DNA of 34,127 bases, from positions 1 through 34,127 of the forward strand of contig JAGBDZ010000125.1 of assembly GCA_017937215.1 (NCBI GenBank). Reading direction: 5' to 3'. This document shows positions 14,861-22,102 of this stretch, piece after piece; the first letter of the stretch is position 1, and each line of letters starts with the position of its first letter. The stretch comes from Akkermansia sp. (GTDB taxonomy: Bacteria > Verrucomicrobiota > Verrucomicrobiia > Verrucomicrobiales > Akkermansiaceae). The notes under the pieces were generated by a model. That model made no database searches, was not told the DNA's origin, and worked only from the letters and a program-made list of their open reading frames with translations. The position numbers and the translations under genes are program-made.

Positions 14861-15106
14861 TCACACAGCACTCAGTGACACAGCCGCTATAGCAAAGCTG
14901 AAATGCATCATCGCCGCAAGGGAGCCTTTCGCGGCATCGTATACAAAGGCCTCCTGCGGGCAGTCTACACGATAACAGACGACCACTTGAGTTCCCCGCT
15001 GATATGAATCGCAGCGAGTAAAGCGTGCCCTCCCCTCGTCTCCGTCCGGTAGAGGATAAGAAATGAGGAGGAGGTTCAAAGAGGCGCCCAAAGCCCCCCC
15101 GCTCAC
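14861..15106 (-). CDS. Small DUF3592-like ORF, possibly a fragment
   Basis: An 81-codon frame starting with GTG in a 4-bp overlap (GTGA) with the stop of the M28 peptidase gene. The middle (YQRGTQVVVCYRVDCPQEAFVY) resembles the G..V.V.YDP.NP..A core of DUF3592, and the C-terminus (about 65-81) is a hydrophobic segment. Normal DUF3592 proteins are longer and have an N-terminal membrane helix, so this may be a truncated remnant. The overlap pattern, shared with the two upstream genes, is the main reason to list it. The function is unknown. Confidence 0.4.
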   Translation of the reverse strand: MSGGALGASLNLLLISYPLPDGDEGRARFTRCDSYQRGTQVVVCYRVDCPQEAFVYDAAKGSLAAMMHFSFAIAAVSLSAV

Positions 15107-16134
15107 CGTTCCGACCAGGCAAGACTGGTCACGATACGGACAAGTCCGCGCGTGACCAGGTTGAGACGGTGGTAGTCGAGCGTATCGGGGGTATCGGTCG
15201 GCTCATGGTAGTTGGGATTGCGAATCATGGCCGTATCCGTCACCATAACGGCAGGAATGCCCAGGGGGTGGTAATTGCGGTGGTCGCTGAAGAACAGTTC
15301 TGTTTCCTCAGCCCAGGGCACATTGATACGGGCGGCCGGCAGTTGTTGCTTCAAGCCGGAATAAATCTGCTTTGCCAGGTCGTATGCCTCCAGATTGCCC
15401 ACCACAGCTATAAAATTGCCGACTGTGGGAAGCAAGAGAGAATAGCCGGGAAACAGAGAGGGCTGGCTGTCCGGTTCATCGCTGAAATACCCCAGCATCT
15501 CCAGGCAGATAAGGCCTAGTACCTTCTCGCTGTCGCAGGTCGCCGCGTGGCGGGCACTTCCCATATCCTCGCTCTCGAACCAGGGCGGTTCCTCGCAGGC
15601 CCAGGCTACCAGCTCAATATCATGCTCAGGTTTACCCTTGGGCAACTGAGCTGCCAGCTCAAGCAGGGCGGCCAAGGCACTGGCATTATCATCAGCCCCG
15701 GGATTCTCCCCTTCCCCTGTGTCGCAGGCATCATAGTGCGCGCCGATGATATAGCGTTTCCCCGACTTCCCGCGGCGTAAGGCGCAGATATTATAGTGAG
15801 TTTCCCCATCGGAAGTAGTGAATTCCTGCAAGGTGACCGCCCAGCCGGCAGCAGCCAGTTTCTTCTCAATATAGAGCCGCGCCTGCTCCAGCGTATCGCC
15901 ATAGCGCGGCTGGGCACAGAGCTGCTCCACATGCCCTCTCAGCCGCTGCGCCGCTTCAGGTGCAGGGCGGCTCACAGGCTGCTCAGCAGAATGCTCCACC
16001 AAGCAGCTGCACGCCGAAACAAGACACAGGAGCAAGACACCAAAAATCCATCCTGCGACCTTGCACGTTTTTAACCCCAATTTTTTTAACGTACATCCAA
16101 GAGCCTTATCCGAGCCTTTTTCTACTCTCTTCAT
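15103..16134 (-). CDS. M28 family zinc aminopeptidase-like lipoprotein
   Basis: A 343-residue secreted metallopeptidase of the M28 family. A basic N-terminus and hydrophobic stretch lead to the lipobox LVSAC (Cys at about 42), so it is probably membrane-anchored outside the cytosol. The di-zinc site is visible: GAHYDA, GADDNASA, CEEP with the catalytic Glu, LEMLGY in the Asp/Glu ligand position, and NYHEPTDTPDTLDY with the last His. Such enzymes remove N-terminal residues from peptides or cyclise glutamine. It starts inside the RhuM stop (ATGA) and ends inside the next GTG (GTGA), so it sits in a tightly packed three-gene unit. Pairing with RhuM is unusual. Confidence 0.9.
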   Translation of the reverse strand: MKRVEKGSDKALGCTLKKLGLKTCKVAGWIFGVLLLCLVSACSCLVEHSAEQPVSRPAPEAAQRLRGHVEQLCAQPRYGDTLEQARLYIEKKLAAAGWAVTLQEFTTSDGETHYNICALRRGKSGKRYIIGAHYDACDTGEGENPGADDNASALAALLELAAQLPKGKPEHDIELVAWACEEPPWFESEDMGSARHAATCDSEKVLGLICLEMLGYFSDEPDSQPSLFPGYSLLLPTVGNFIAVVGNLEAYDLAKQIYSGLKQQLPAARINVPWAEETELFFSDHRNYHPLGIPAVMVTDTAMIRNPNYHEPTDTPDTLDYHRLNLVTRGLVRIVTSLAWSER

Positions 16135-17174
16135 GTTCTGCCCTCATTGGAATGAGAAGAAATCAAATCCAGCAAGTTATCTGAGTTATATTTATCGAAA
16201 TCAGATTGAAACAGTCTATCCTGAATAATCCGATATTTCTCGAACTCGCTTTCAGCGAATACCTTTGCCACCTGGGCTGAAACACGTCCTACATTATTGA
16301 GCAACTCATACTCATTGAACTGCAAAAATGCATCCAATTTTTTTGCCCAGTCCTCCATCGACATGGGAATATGCCTTTCAGCCTGTTCCTCAGCATAGTC
16401 CAGGTACATCGAAACGACCCTGTCTAACCTGCGAAGCTCGTGTTCTGTCAAATAGTTTTTAGCAACGGAAACATCGCTCTTGATAATTTTCCCGGACGGC
16501 GCATTTTTCCACGAGGTTAGCCCCATATGCTCTTTCTGGCTACTAGCGCGGTCGATTATTAATTCCGCTGCGGTATGCCGATGTATCGCAAAATGCAATT
16601 TATTTTGCACGTGAGCAAAAAAGTCAAGTGTGGTCTGAGCCTTGGCATCATAGTCAAAAGACGTGGCATATATATCCGTTATCTTCTGATAGAACAAGCG
16701 CTCACTTGCGCGGATTTCCCGAACCTCCTCCAACAAACTTGTGAAATAGTTCTCATTGAAGAAAGTTCCGTTCTTCATTCGCTCTCTATCGATGACGTAT
16801 CCACGTATTGCATAATCTCTGAGAATACTGGTCGCCCATCTACGGAATGCTGTCGCCTTCTTTGAGTTAACACGATAACCCACTGCAATTATCGCATCCA
16901 GATTATAATGTTTTGTATTATAGGTTTTACCATTTGTGGCAACTACCGAGAAAAGCTCGGTAGTTGATTTTTCGTCCAGCTCTCCCTCGTTGTAAATATT
17001 CTTGAGGTGTAAACCTATATTATCCGTAGAACAATCGAAAAGGGTTGCCATTAATTTCTGGCTCAACCAAATCGTATCGTCCTGAAGCCTGACTTCAATT
17101 CCATCCTCCCTGGCCTGATTTGTAAATATGAGGAATTCAGCCGTACTATTTCTTATCTGAATTTTCTTACCCAT
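16131..17174 (-). CDS. RhuM family protein
   Basis: A 347-residue protein of the RhuM (virulence RhuM) family, first noted on a Salmonella pathogenicity island; its biochemical role is unknown. The N-terminal half (about 25-130: VRLQDDTIWLSQKLMATLF, YNLDAIIAVGYRVN, FRRWATSILRDYAIRGYVID) is the same domain found in the RhuM-Fic fusion at 11966-12928. The C-terminal half (about 140-347) is helical and charged (TAAELIIDRA, LTEHELRRLDRVVSMYLDYAE) and typical of full-length RhuM. Codon use is clearly AT-richer than lpxB and other neighbours, which suggests recent acquisition. A weak GGAG lies 10 nt before the ATG. The gene is translationally coupled to the M28 gene. Confidence 0.93.
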   Translation of the reverse strand: MGKKIQIRNSTAEFLIFTNQAREDGIEVRLQDDTIWLSQKLMATLFDCSTDNIGLHLKNIYNEGELDEKSTTELFSVVATNGKTYNTKHYNLDAIIAVGYRVNSKKATAFRRWATSILRDYAIRGYVIDRERMKNGTFFNENYFTSLLEEVREIRASERLFYQKITDIYATSFDYDAKAQTTLDFFAHVQNKLHFAIHRHTAAELIIDRASSQKEHMGLTSWKNAPSGKIIKSDVSVAKNYLTEHELRRLDRVVSMYLDYAEEQAERHIPMSMEDWAKKLDAFLQFNEYELLNNVGRVSAQVAKVFAESEFEKYRIIQDRLFQSDFDKYNSDNLLDLISSHSNEGRT

Positions 17175-17236
17175 TTCTACAAATCTCCAGGTATGAAATC
17201 GATTAGGGCATCAGAATCACATGGTGGCTCACACCA

Positions 17237-18352
17237 TCACTCAAAGAGCGAGAGCACGGCCTCGGCGGCTTTGGCGGCGGCACCGCCGTGGCCCAGGCGG
17301 CTCATGGATTCCTGCATCTCGGTCAGCACCTTGGCGCGGGATTCCGGCTGAGTGAGTCGCTCCAGTTCGGCGATGCAGTTCTCCACATTGAAATCATGCT
17401 GGATGAGCTCACGGGTCACCGGCTTGTCCACCAGGATATTCACCATACCGATATACTTGATGGTGAGAATCATGCGACCAATCATATAAGTACCGGCAGA
17501 TACCTTGTACACCAGGGCAAAGGGCAGCTCATGCAGAGCGGCTTCCAGCGTGGCCGTGCCGGAGGTGACCAGGGCGGCCTCAGCGCGGTCCATGAGGTCA
17601 TGGTAGCTGCCGGGGCAGATATTGATGATTTCAGCAGGCATGTCGGCTTCCTCGGCCATGCGGCGCATGACGGCGGCCAGTTTCTCAGAGCTGGCAGAGG
17701 TCTCAAAGCGCCACTCGGGGTGGCGGGTGCGAAGTTCCTTCACCACATCCAGGAACACAGGGAAGTGGCGCTCCACCTCGCGGTTACGGCTGCCGGGGAA
17801 GAGGCCGATGAGGTTCTTCTCGCGCACGTCGGTGCGGCGGGCGGCCAGAATATCATCCACCAGCGGGTGGCCCACAAATTCCGTACGCAGCCCGGCCTTC
17901 TCGAAAAGCGGCTTCTCGAAGGGGAAGGTGCACATCATGAGGTCAAGCACCGCGGCCAGCTTGGGGATGCGCCCTTTCTTCCAAGCCCACACCATGGGGG
18001 CGATAAACCAGGCTATCTTCGTCTTAGGCGACACCTTGCGCACGCGCTCGGCCAGGCGCTGGTTGAAGCCGGGATAATCGATGAGCAGCAGGCAGTCCGG
18101 CTGGTCGGCGGCAATGCGCTCGGTCATCTCCTTGAGCTTACCGGCAAAGAAACGGATATGGCGCAGCACCTCCACAATGCCGATAACGGCAGCGGCATCG
18201 GCCCAGTCCTCCACCCCGGGGGCAAGGGCGTGCATGCGGTTGCCGCCAAGGCCCACAATTTCCGCATCCGGGCGGCGGTTCAGAAGTTCCTGAATGAGCA
18301 ATGCACCCTGCTTATCGCCACTCTTCTCACCGGCTACCACGTATATCTTCAT
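17237..18352 (-). CDS. lpxB: Lipid-A-disaccharide synthase
   Basis: A 371-residue GT19 glycosyltransferase that joins UDP-2,3-diacylglucosamine and lipid X to form lipid A disaccharide at the inner-membrane surface; it implies an LPS-bearing outer membrane. N-terminal MKIYVVAGEKSGDKQGALLI, the FPGSRNREVERHFPVF motif and TSGTATLEAALHELPFALVYK near the C-terminal UDP-sugar site are characteristic. Length is as usual. The promoter lies at 18359-18386, with a -10 box only 6 nt from the ATG. The gene is divergent from dedA. No other lpx gene is in the window. Confidence 0.97.
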   Translation of the reverse strand: MKIYVVAGEKSGDKQGALLIQELLNRRPDAEIVGLGGNRMHALAPGVEDWADAAAVIGIVEVLRHIRFFAGKLKEMTERIAADQPDCLLLIDYPGFNQRLAERVRKVSPKTKIAWFIAPMVWAWKKGRIPKLAAVLDLMMCTFPFEKPLFEKAGLRTEFVGHPLVDDILAARRTDVREKNLIGLFPGSRNREVERHFPVFLDVVKELRTRHPEWRFETSASSEKLAAVMRRMAEEADMPAEIINICPGSYHDLMDRAEAALVTSGTATLEAALHELPFALVYKVSAGTYMIGRMILTIKYIGMVNILVDKPVTRELIQHDFNVENCIAELERLTQPESRAKVLTEMQESMSRLGHGGAAAKAAEAVLSLFE

Positions 18353-18358
18353 ACCATT

Positions 18359-18386
18359 ACTCTACCACGCGCGCGAAAAATTGCAA
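18359..18386 (-). promoter_or_regulatory. lpxB promoter
   Basis: The minus strand reads TTGCAA (18381-18386), 16 bp, TAGAGT (18359-18364), 6 nt, ATG. Predicted to yield a leaderless mRNA. The -35 hexamer is itself palindromic and lies in the gap shared with dedA. Confidence 0.65.
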
Positions 18387-18416
18387 GAAAAGACTTTTAA
18401 TCCGTGCAAATGTGTG

Positions 18417-18422
18417 CATAAT
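18417..18422 (+). promoter_or_regulatory. -10 box of the dedA promoter
   Basis: CATAAT lies 6 nt before the dedA ATG at 18429. The -35 position 17 bp upstream (CTTTTA) is poor, so this is a weaker call than the lpxB promoter. Confidence 0.45.
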
Positions 18423-18428
18423 CCCCGC

Positions 18429-19061
18429 ATGCACGAATTCCTTGTGTTCTGTATGGACTGCATCCAGCAGTGGGGTTACTGGGGCGTAGTGGTGCTCATG
18501 GCCATGGAAAGCTCCATTATCCCGGTACCCAGTGAAATCGTGGTGCCGCCGGCAGCCATTGCCGCTACATTCCCGGATGCCACCATGTCATTCTGGGGCG
18601 TGGTGCTCGCCGGCACGGTGGGTTCCTACCTGGGGTCGTGCGTGATGTACTTCATGGCGCTCTGGCTGGGGCGGCCCTTCATGTTCCGCTTCGGCAAGTA
18701 TTTCCTGATGCCGCCGCACAAGCTAGAAAAGGCAGAAGTATTCATGAACAAATACTCCACCGCCGGCATCTTCTTTGCACGTTTCCTGCCGGTGGTGCGC
18801 CACCTCATCTCCATTCCCGCCGGTCTGGTCAAGATGAACTTCACCATGTTCAGCATCGCCACCATCACCGGCTCCGCCATCTGGTGCTGGGTGCTCGCCT
18901 GGTTCGGCGACAAGGTGGGCCGCGACCACCCCGAAATCATGAACAGCCCGGAGGACCTGGTGCACGCCGTGAAAGATGAATCCCACCTGGTAGTGCTGGC
19001 CATCGTGATGGTAGCCGGCCTGTATGCCCTCATGAAATACATGACCCGAGACAAAAAATAA
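18429..19061 (+). CDS. DedA family membrane protein
   Basis: A 210-residue inner-membrane protein of the DedA/SNARE-associated family. Members include undecaprenyl-phosphate and phospholipid translocases and flippases that maintain envelope homeostasis. Hallmarks are MESSIIPVPSEIVVPPA (re-entrant loop with the conserved Glu) and FFARFLPVVRHLISIPAG with the conserved Arg pair. About five hydrophobic segments are visible. The ATG at 18429 is used because longer in-frame starts run through the lpxB promoter and coding start. It is the first gene of the plus-strand cluster that continues with nadA 16 bp downstream. Confidence 0.93.
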   Translation: MHEFLVFCMDCIQQWGYWGVVVLMAMESSIIPVPSEIVVPPAAIAATFPDATMSFWGVVLAGTVGSYLGSCVMYFMALWLGRPFMFRFGKYFLMPPHKLEKAEVFMNKYSTAGIFFARFLPVVRHLISIPAGLVKMNFTMFSIATITGSAIWCWVLAWFGDKVGRDHPEIMNSPEDLVHAVKDESHLVVLAIVMVAGLYALMKYMTRDKK

Positions 19062-19077
19062 CCCCCTTTCCATTACC

Positions 19078-20010
19078 ATGACCAACGAAAATCTCATCGA
19101 TGAAATTCTGCGTCTGAAACAGGAACGCAACGCCGTCATCCTGGCCCACAGCTACCAGCGCCCGGAGATTCAGGACCTGGCCGATTTCGTGGGCGACTCC
19201 CTGGCCCTGGCCCGCAAGGCCCAGGAGGCCGAGTGCGATGTCATCGTGTTCTGCGGTGTGCATTTCATGGCCGAGACCGCCTGCATCCTGAACCCGAGCC
19301 GCACCGTGCTGCTGCCGGATGCCAATGCCGCCTGCTCGCTGGAGGCCTCCTGCCCCGCCGAGGAGCTGGCCGCTTTCCTGGAGGAGAACAAGGATAAGAA
19401 TTATTACGTGATTGCCTACGTGAACTGCTCCATCGGCGTGAAAGCCCTGGCAGATGTCATTGTGACCAGCGGCAACTCCCAGCGCATCATCGAAACAGCC
19501 CCCACGGACCGCCCCATTCTCTTTGTGCCGGACCGCAACCTGGGCGCCTGGACCTCCCTGAAGACCGGCCGTGTGATGACCATGTGGAACGGCGCCTGCC
19601 ACGTGCACGAGCGCTTCACCCGCGACCAGCTGCTGGCCACCAAGGCCAAACACCCGGATGCCCTGGTGGTCTGCCACCCTGAATGTCAGGAACCCATCCG
19701 CCTGCTGGCCGACCACATCTGCTCCACGGAAAAAATGATTCCCTACTGCCGCGAAAGCGAGTGCAGCAAGTTCATCATCGTGACCGAGACCGGCATTCTG
19801 CACCGTCTGCGCAAGCTGGTGCCGGGCAAGGAATTCATCCCCATGGACATGGGGCAGTGCTCCTGCGCCGAGTGTGAATACATGAAGCTCAACACGCTGG
19901 AGAAGCTGCGTAACTGTCTGCGCGACATGGCACCCGAGGTGCGCGTGCCGGAGGAACTGCGCCTGCGCGCTGCCGCCCCGCTGGAACGCATGCTGGAGCT
20001 TTCCAAGTAA
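19078..20010 (+). CDS. nadA: Quinolinate synthase
   Basis: A 310-residue NadA, the [4Fe-4S] enzyme that condenses iminoaspartate with dihydroxyacetone phosphate to quinolinate in de novo NAD synthesis. The three-fold pseudo-symmetric pattern is present: AHSYQRPEIQDLADFVGDS, CGVHFMAETA, a middle region with YVNCSIGVKALADVIVTSGN, VCHPEC and a C-terminal CSCAECEYMKLNTLEKL holding the last cluster Cys. It is the short NadA type, close to the 300-residue bacterial/archaeal form. nadB and nadC are not in the window. It is followed after 2 bp by the methyltransferase gene. Confidence 0.97.
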   Translation: MTNENLIDEILRLKQERNAVILAHSYQRPEIQDLADFVGDSLALARKAQEAECDVIVFCGVHFMAETACILNPSRTVLLPDANAACSLEASCPAEELAAFLEENKDKNYYVIAYVNCSIGVKALADVIVTSGNSQRIIETAPTDRPILFVPDRNLGAWTSLKTGRVMTMWNGACHVHERFTRDQLLATKAKHPDALVVCHPECQEPIRLLADHICSTEKMIPYCRESECSKFIIVTETGILHRLRKLVPGKEFIPMDMGQCSCAECEYMKLNTLEKLRNCLRDMAPEVRVPEELRLRAAAPLERMLELSK

Positions 20011-20012
20011 AA

Positions 20013-21011
20013 ATGAACCTGGCCCCGCACATCCTGGCCCACGGCAACTGGATTTCCATGGAGGAATTCATGGAACTGGCCCTCTATGACCCGGACGGCG
20101 GTTATTACAACACCAACATCGCCGATATCGGCTTCCGAGGCGATTTCTCCACCACTGCCACCATGAGCGACCTGCTGGCCCGCCGCCTGGTGCAGCAGTG
20201 GGAGCAGAGCTGCCGCGCCTTTAACCGCCGCCTGCCCATCATCGAAATCGGCGGCGGCAATGGCGACATGGCGGTGAGCATGGCCCGCTCACTCGGCTTC
20301 TTCAACCGCCTGCGCGTGCGCTACTACATGGTAGACCGCTCCAGGGCGCTGCGCGATTTGCAGCTCATGGTGGGCGGCAACTTCGTGCGCGTGTACGATA
20401 CCATCGAGAAAGCACTGAAACACGCCGGGAGCCGCGCCTTCATCTTCTCCAACGAACTGCCGGATGCCTTCCCCGCCCGCCAGTTCGTGTACCAGGACGG
20501 CGCGTGGCTGGAGCTGGGATTCTCCGTGCACCACGGGCAGATTGTGCGCGCAGTGAAGCAGCGCCCGCTGCCGGAATCCAGCGTATTCACCCGCTGGGCC
20601 TACGAGGGGCAGATTGTGGAGGTGCAGGAAAGCTACCACAAGTGGTACGCCGCCTGGCAGCCGCTCTGGAAATGCGGCACGCTCGTCACCATCGACTACG
20701 GTGAGATGAACGACACCCTCTACCACCGCCGCCCCGCTGGCACCCTGCGAGGCTACAAAGCCCACCAGCTGGTCAATGCCGATGAGCTCCCTGCCCTGGC
20801 CGGCAAGTGCGATGTGACCGCCGATGTCAACTTCACCGACCTGCACCAACTGGCCGCAAACTGCGTGGGCGACCGCGTGCAGTTCATGAGCCAGCACGCC
20901 TACCTCAAGGACCTGGCCGACCCCACCAGCGCCGCCGACCGCCACCTGATAGCCGTTCCCGGCGCAGGAGACCACTTCAACGTCCTCATCCAGCACCGCT
21001 TCGAATCATGA
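20013..21011 (+). CDS. MidA/NDUFAF7-like SAM-dependent methyltransferase
   Basis: A 332-residue protein of the COG1565 family. The N-terminal region has ISMEEFMELALYDPDGGYY and GDFSTTATMS, matching the family's MxxxLYxPxxGYY and GDFxTxxxxS blocks, and the SAM-binding loop reads IIEIGGGNGDMA (about 74-85). Eukaryotic NDUFAF7 methylates an Arg of complex I; bacterial members are little studied and the substrate is unknown. The family's usual GDF-T-APE-S becomes TTATMS here, a mild divergence around the active-site region. Coupled to neighbours: 2 bp after nadA, ATGA overlap with the next gene. Confidence 0.87.
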   Translation: MNLAPHILAHGNWISMEEFMELALYDPDGGYYNTNIADIGFRGDFSTTATMSDLLARRLVQQWEQSCRAFNRRLPIIEIGGGNGDMAVSMARSLGFFNRLRVRYYMVDRSRALRDLQLMVGGNFVRVYDTIEKALKHAGSRAFIFSNELPDAFPARQFVYQDGAWLELGFSVHHGQIVRAVKQRPLPESSVFTRWAYEGQIVEVQESYHKWYAAWQPLWKCGTLVTIDYGEMNDTLYHRRPAGTLRGYKAHQLVNADELPALAGKCDVTADVNFTDLHQLAANCVGDRVQFMSQHAYLKDLADPTSAADRHLIAVPGAGDHFNVLIQHRFES

Positions 21012-22093
21012 CCCGCCGCACCAAGTTCACGCTGACGGCGCTGCTCTTTGCCACGGTGGGCACCATGCTGCTGGCCGGCGATTTTCTGATGCCCCGCTGG
21101 CTCTGCCGCGGCGGCGAATGGGACGGCCCGGTGACCGACCATTTCGACGGCACCTTCTTCTACAACCCGGAGCCCAGCACGCTGTACAAGACCAGCAACC
21201 TGCTCCAGTGGCTCAGTGAGCGCCACACCAAGGGTGACTACCCTACAGTAAAGAAAAACACCCACCAGCCGCAGCTCGCCCCCAAGGTAGACGGGCAGGA
21301 CTGGGAAGTGACCATGGTGAATCACTCCACCATGCTCATCCGCACCGCGGGGCTCAATATCCTGACCGACCCCATCTGGAGCGACTACACCAGCCCGGTG
21401 CAGGGATTCGGCCCCAGGCGCCACCGTCCCGTCGGTATCGTCTGGGAAAAGCTGCCCCGCATTGATGTGTGCCTGCTCTCCCACGACCACTACGACCATT
21501 TCGACGCGCCCACCCTCAAACGCCTGTCCGCAGAGCACAAACCGCTCTTCATCGTGCCGCTGGGTCTGGCAAGGCTGGTCAAATACCACTGCGGCGAAGA
21601 TGTACGCATCATCGAGGCCGACTGGTGGGACAGCGTGCAACACGGCAACCTGAGCATCACCCTTACCCCGGCCAAGCACTGGAGCAACCGCTACCGCAAA
21701 ACATACACCCGCAACCGCTCGCTCTGGTGCGGCTTCTACCTCAAATCCGCCGGGGGCCCCTCCATCTACTTCGTGGGGGATTCCGCACGCTCCAACTGCT
21801 TCACCCAGATTCACAACCGGCTCGGCGCGCCGGATGTGGCGCTCATCCCCATCGGCGCCTACAAGCCGGACTGGATTCGCAACGGCCACATCTCCCCAGC
21901 CGAGGCAGTGGAAGCCTTCCGCCAGTTGCAAGCCCGGCAGGCCATTGCCTGCCACTTCGGCACCTGGCAGCTCGCCAACGAAGGCTACCAGGAAACACTC
22001 GATGACCTGGCTGCCGCCCTGAAGGAAACCAACATCCCCGCAGAGCAATTCATCGCCCCGGATAACGGGCAGACCATCCGTAACTCTCACTAA
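21008..22093 (+). CDS. NAPE-PLD/UlaG-like metallo-beta-lactamase fold hydrolase
   Basis: A 361-residue metallo-hydrolase of the group that includes NAPE-hydrolysing phospholipase D and Rom/YfeX-like lipid hydrolases. An N-terminal signal anchor (about 7-25) precedes the catalytic domain. Zn motif LLSHDHYDHFD (HxHxDH), VGDSARS, and CHFGTWQLA supply the metal ligands; FGPRRHRPVGIVWEKLPRID and TPAKHWSNRY are typical of the NAPE-PLD branch. The likely substrate is a phospholipid or similar amide/phosphodiester outside the cytosol, but this is inference. The start is the ATG at 21008 within the ATGA overlap with the methyltransferase gene; upstream in-frame codons overlap that gene extensively. 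Confidence 0.9.
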   Translation: MTRRTKFTLTALLFATVGTMLLAGDFLMPRWLCRGGEWDGPVTDHFDGTFFYNPEPSTLYKTSNLLQWLSERHTKGDYPTVKKNTHQPQLAPKVDGQDWEVTMVNHSTMLIRTAGLNILTDPIWSDYTSPVQGFGPRRHRPVGIVWEKLPRIDVCLLSHDHYDHFDAPTLKRLSAEHKPLFIVPLGLARLVKYHCGEDVRIIEADWWDSVQHGNLSITLTPAKHWSNRYRKTYTRNRSLWCGFYLKSAGGPSIYFVGDSARSNCFTQIHNRLGAPDVALIPIGAYKPDWIRNGHISPAEAVEAFRQLQARQAIACHFGTWQLANEGYQETLDDLAAALKETNIPAEQFIAPDNGQTIRNSH

Positions 22094-22102
22094 CATACAG
22101 TC

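Noticed and set aside
14850..15122. Alternative 90-codon frame near the M28 gene end
   Set aside because: It has no coupling to the upstream stop and no recognisable pattern; the frame at 14861-15106 has a GTGA overlap and a DUF3592-like core.
18381..18386. TTGCAA as a shared -35 box for both lpxB and dedA
   Set aside because: The spacing fits lpxB (16 bp) but is 30 bp from the dedA -10 box, so it can serve only lpxB.
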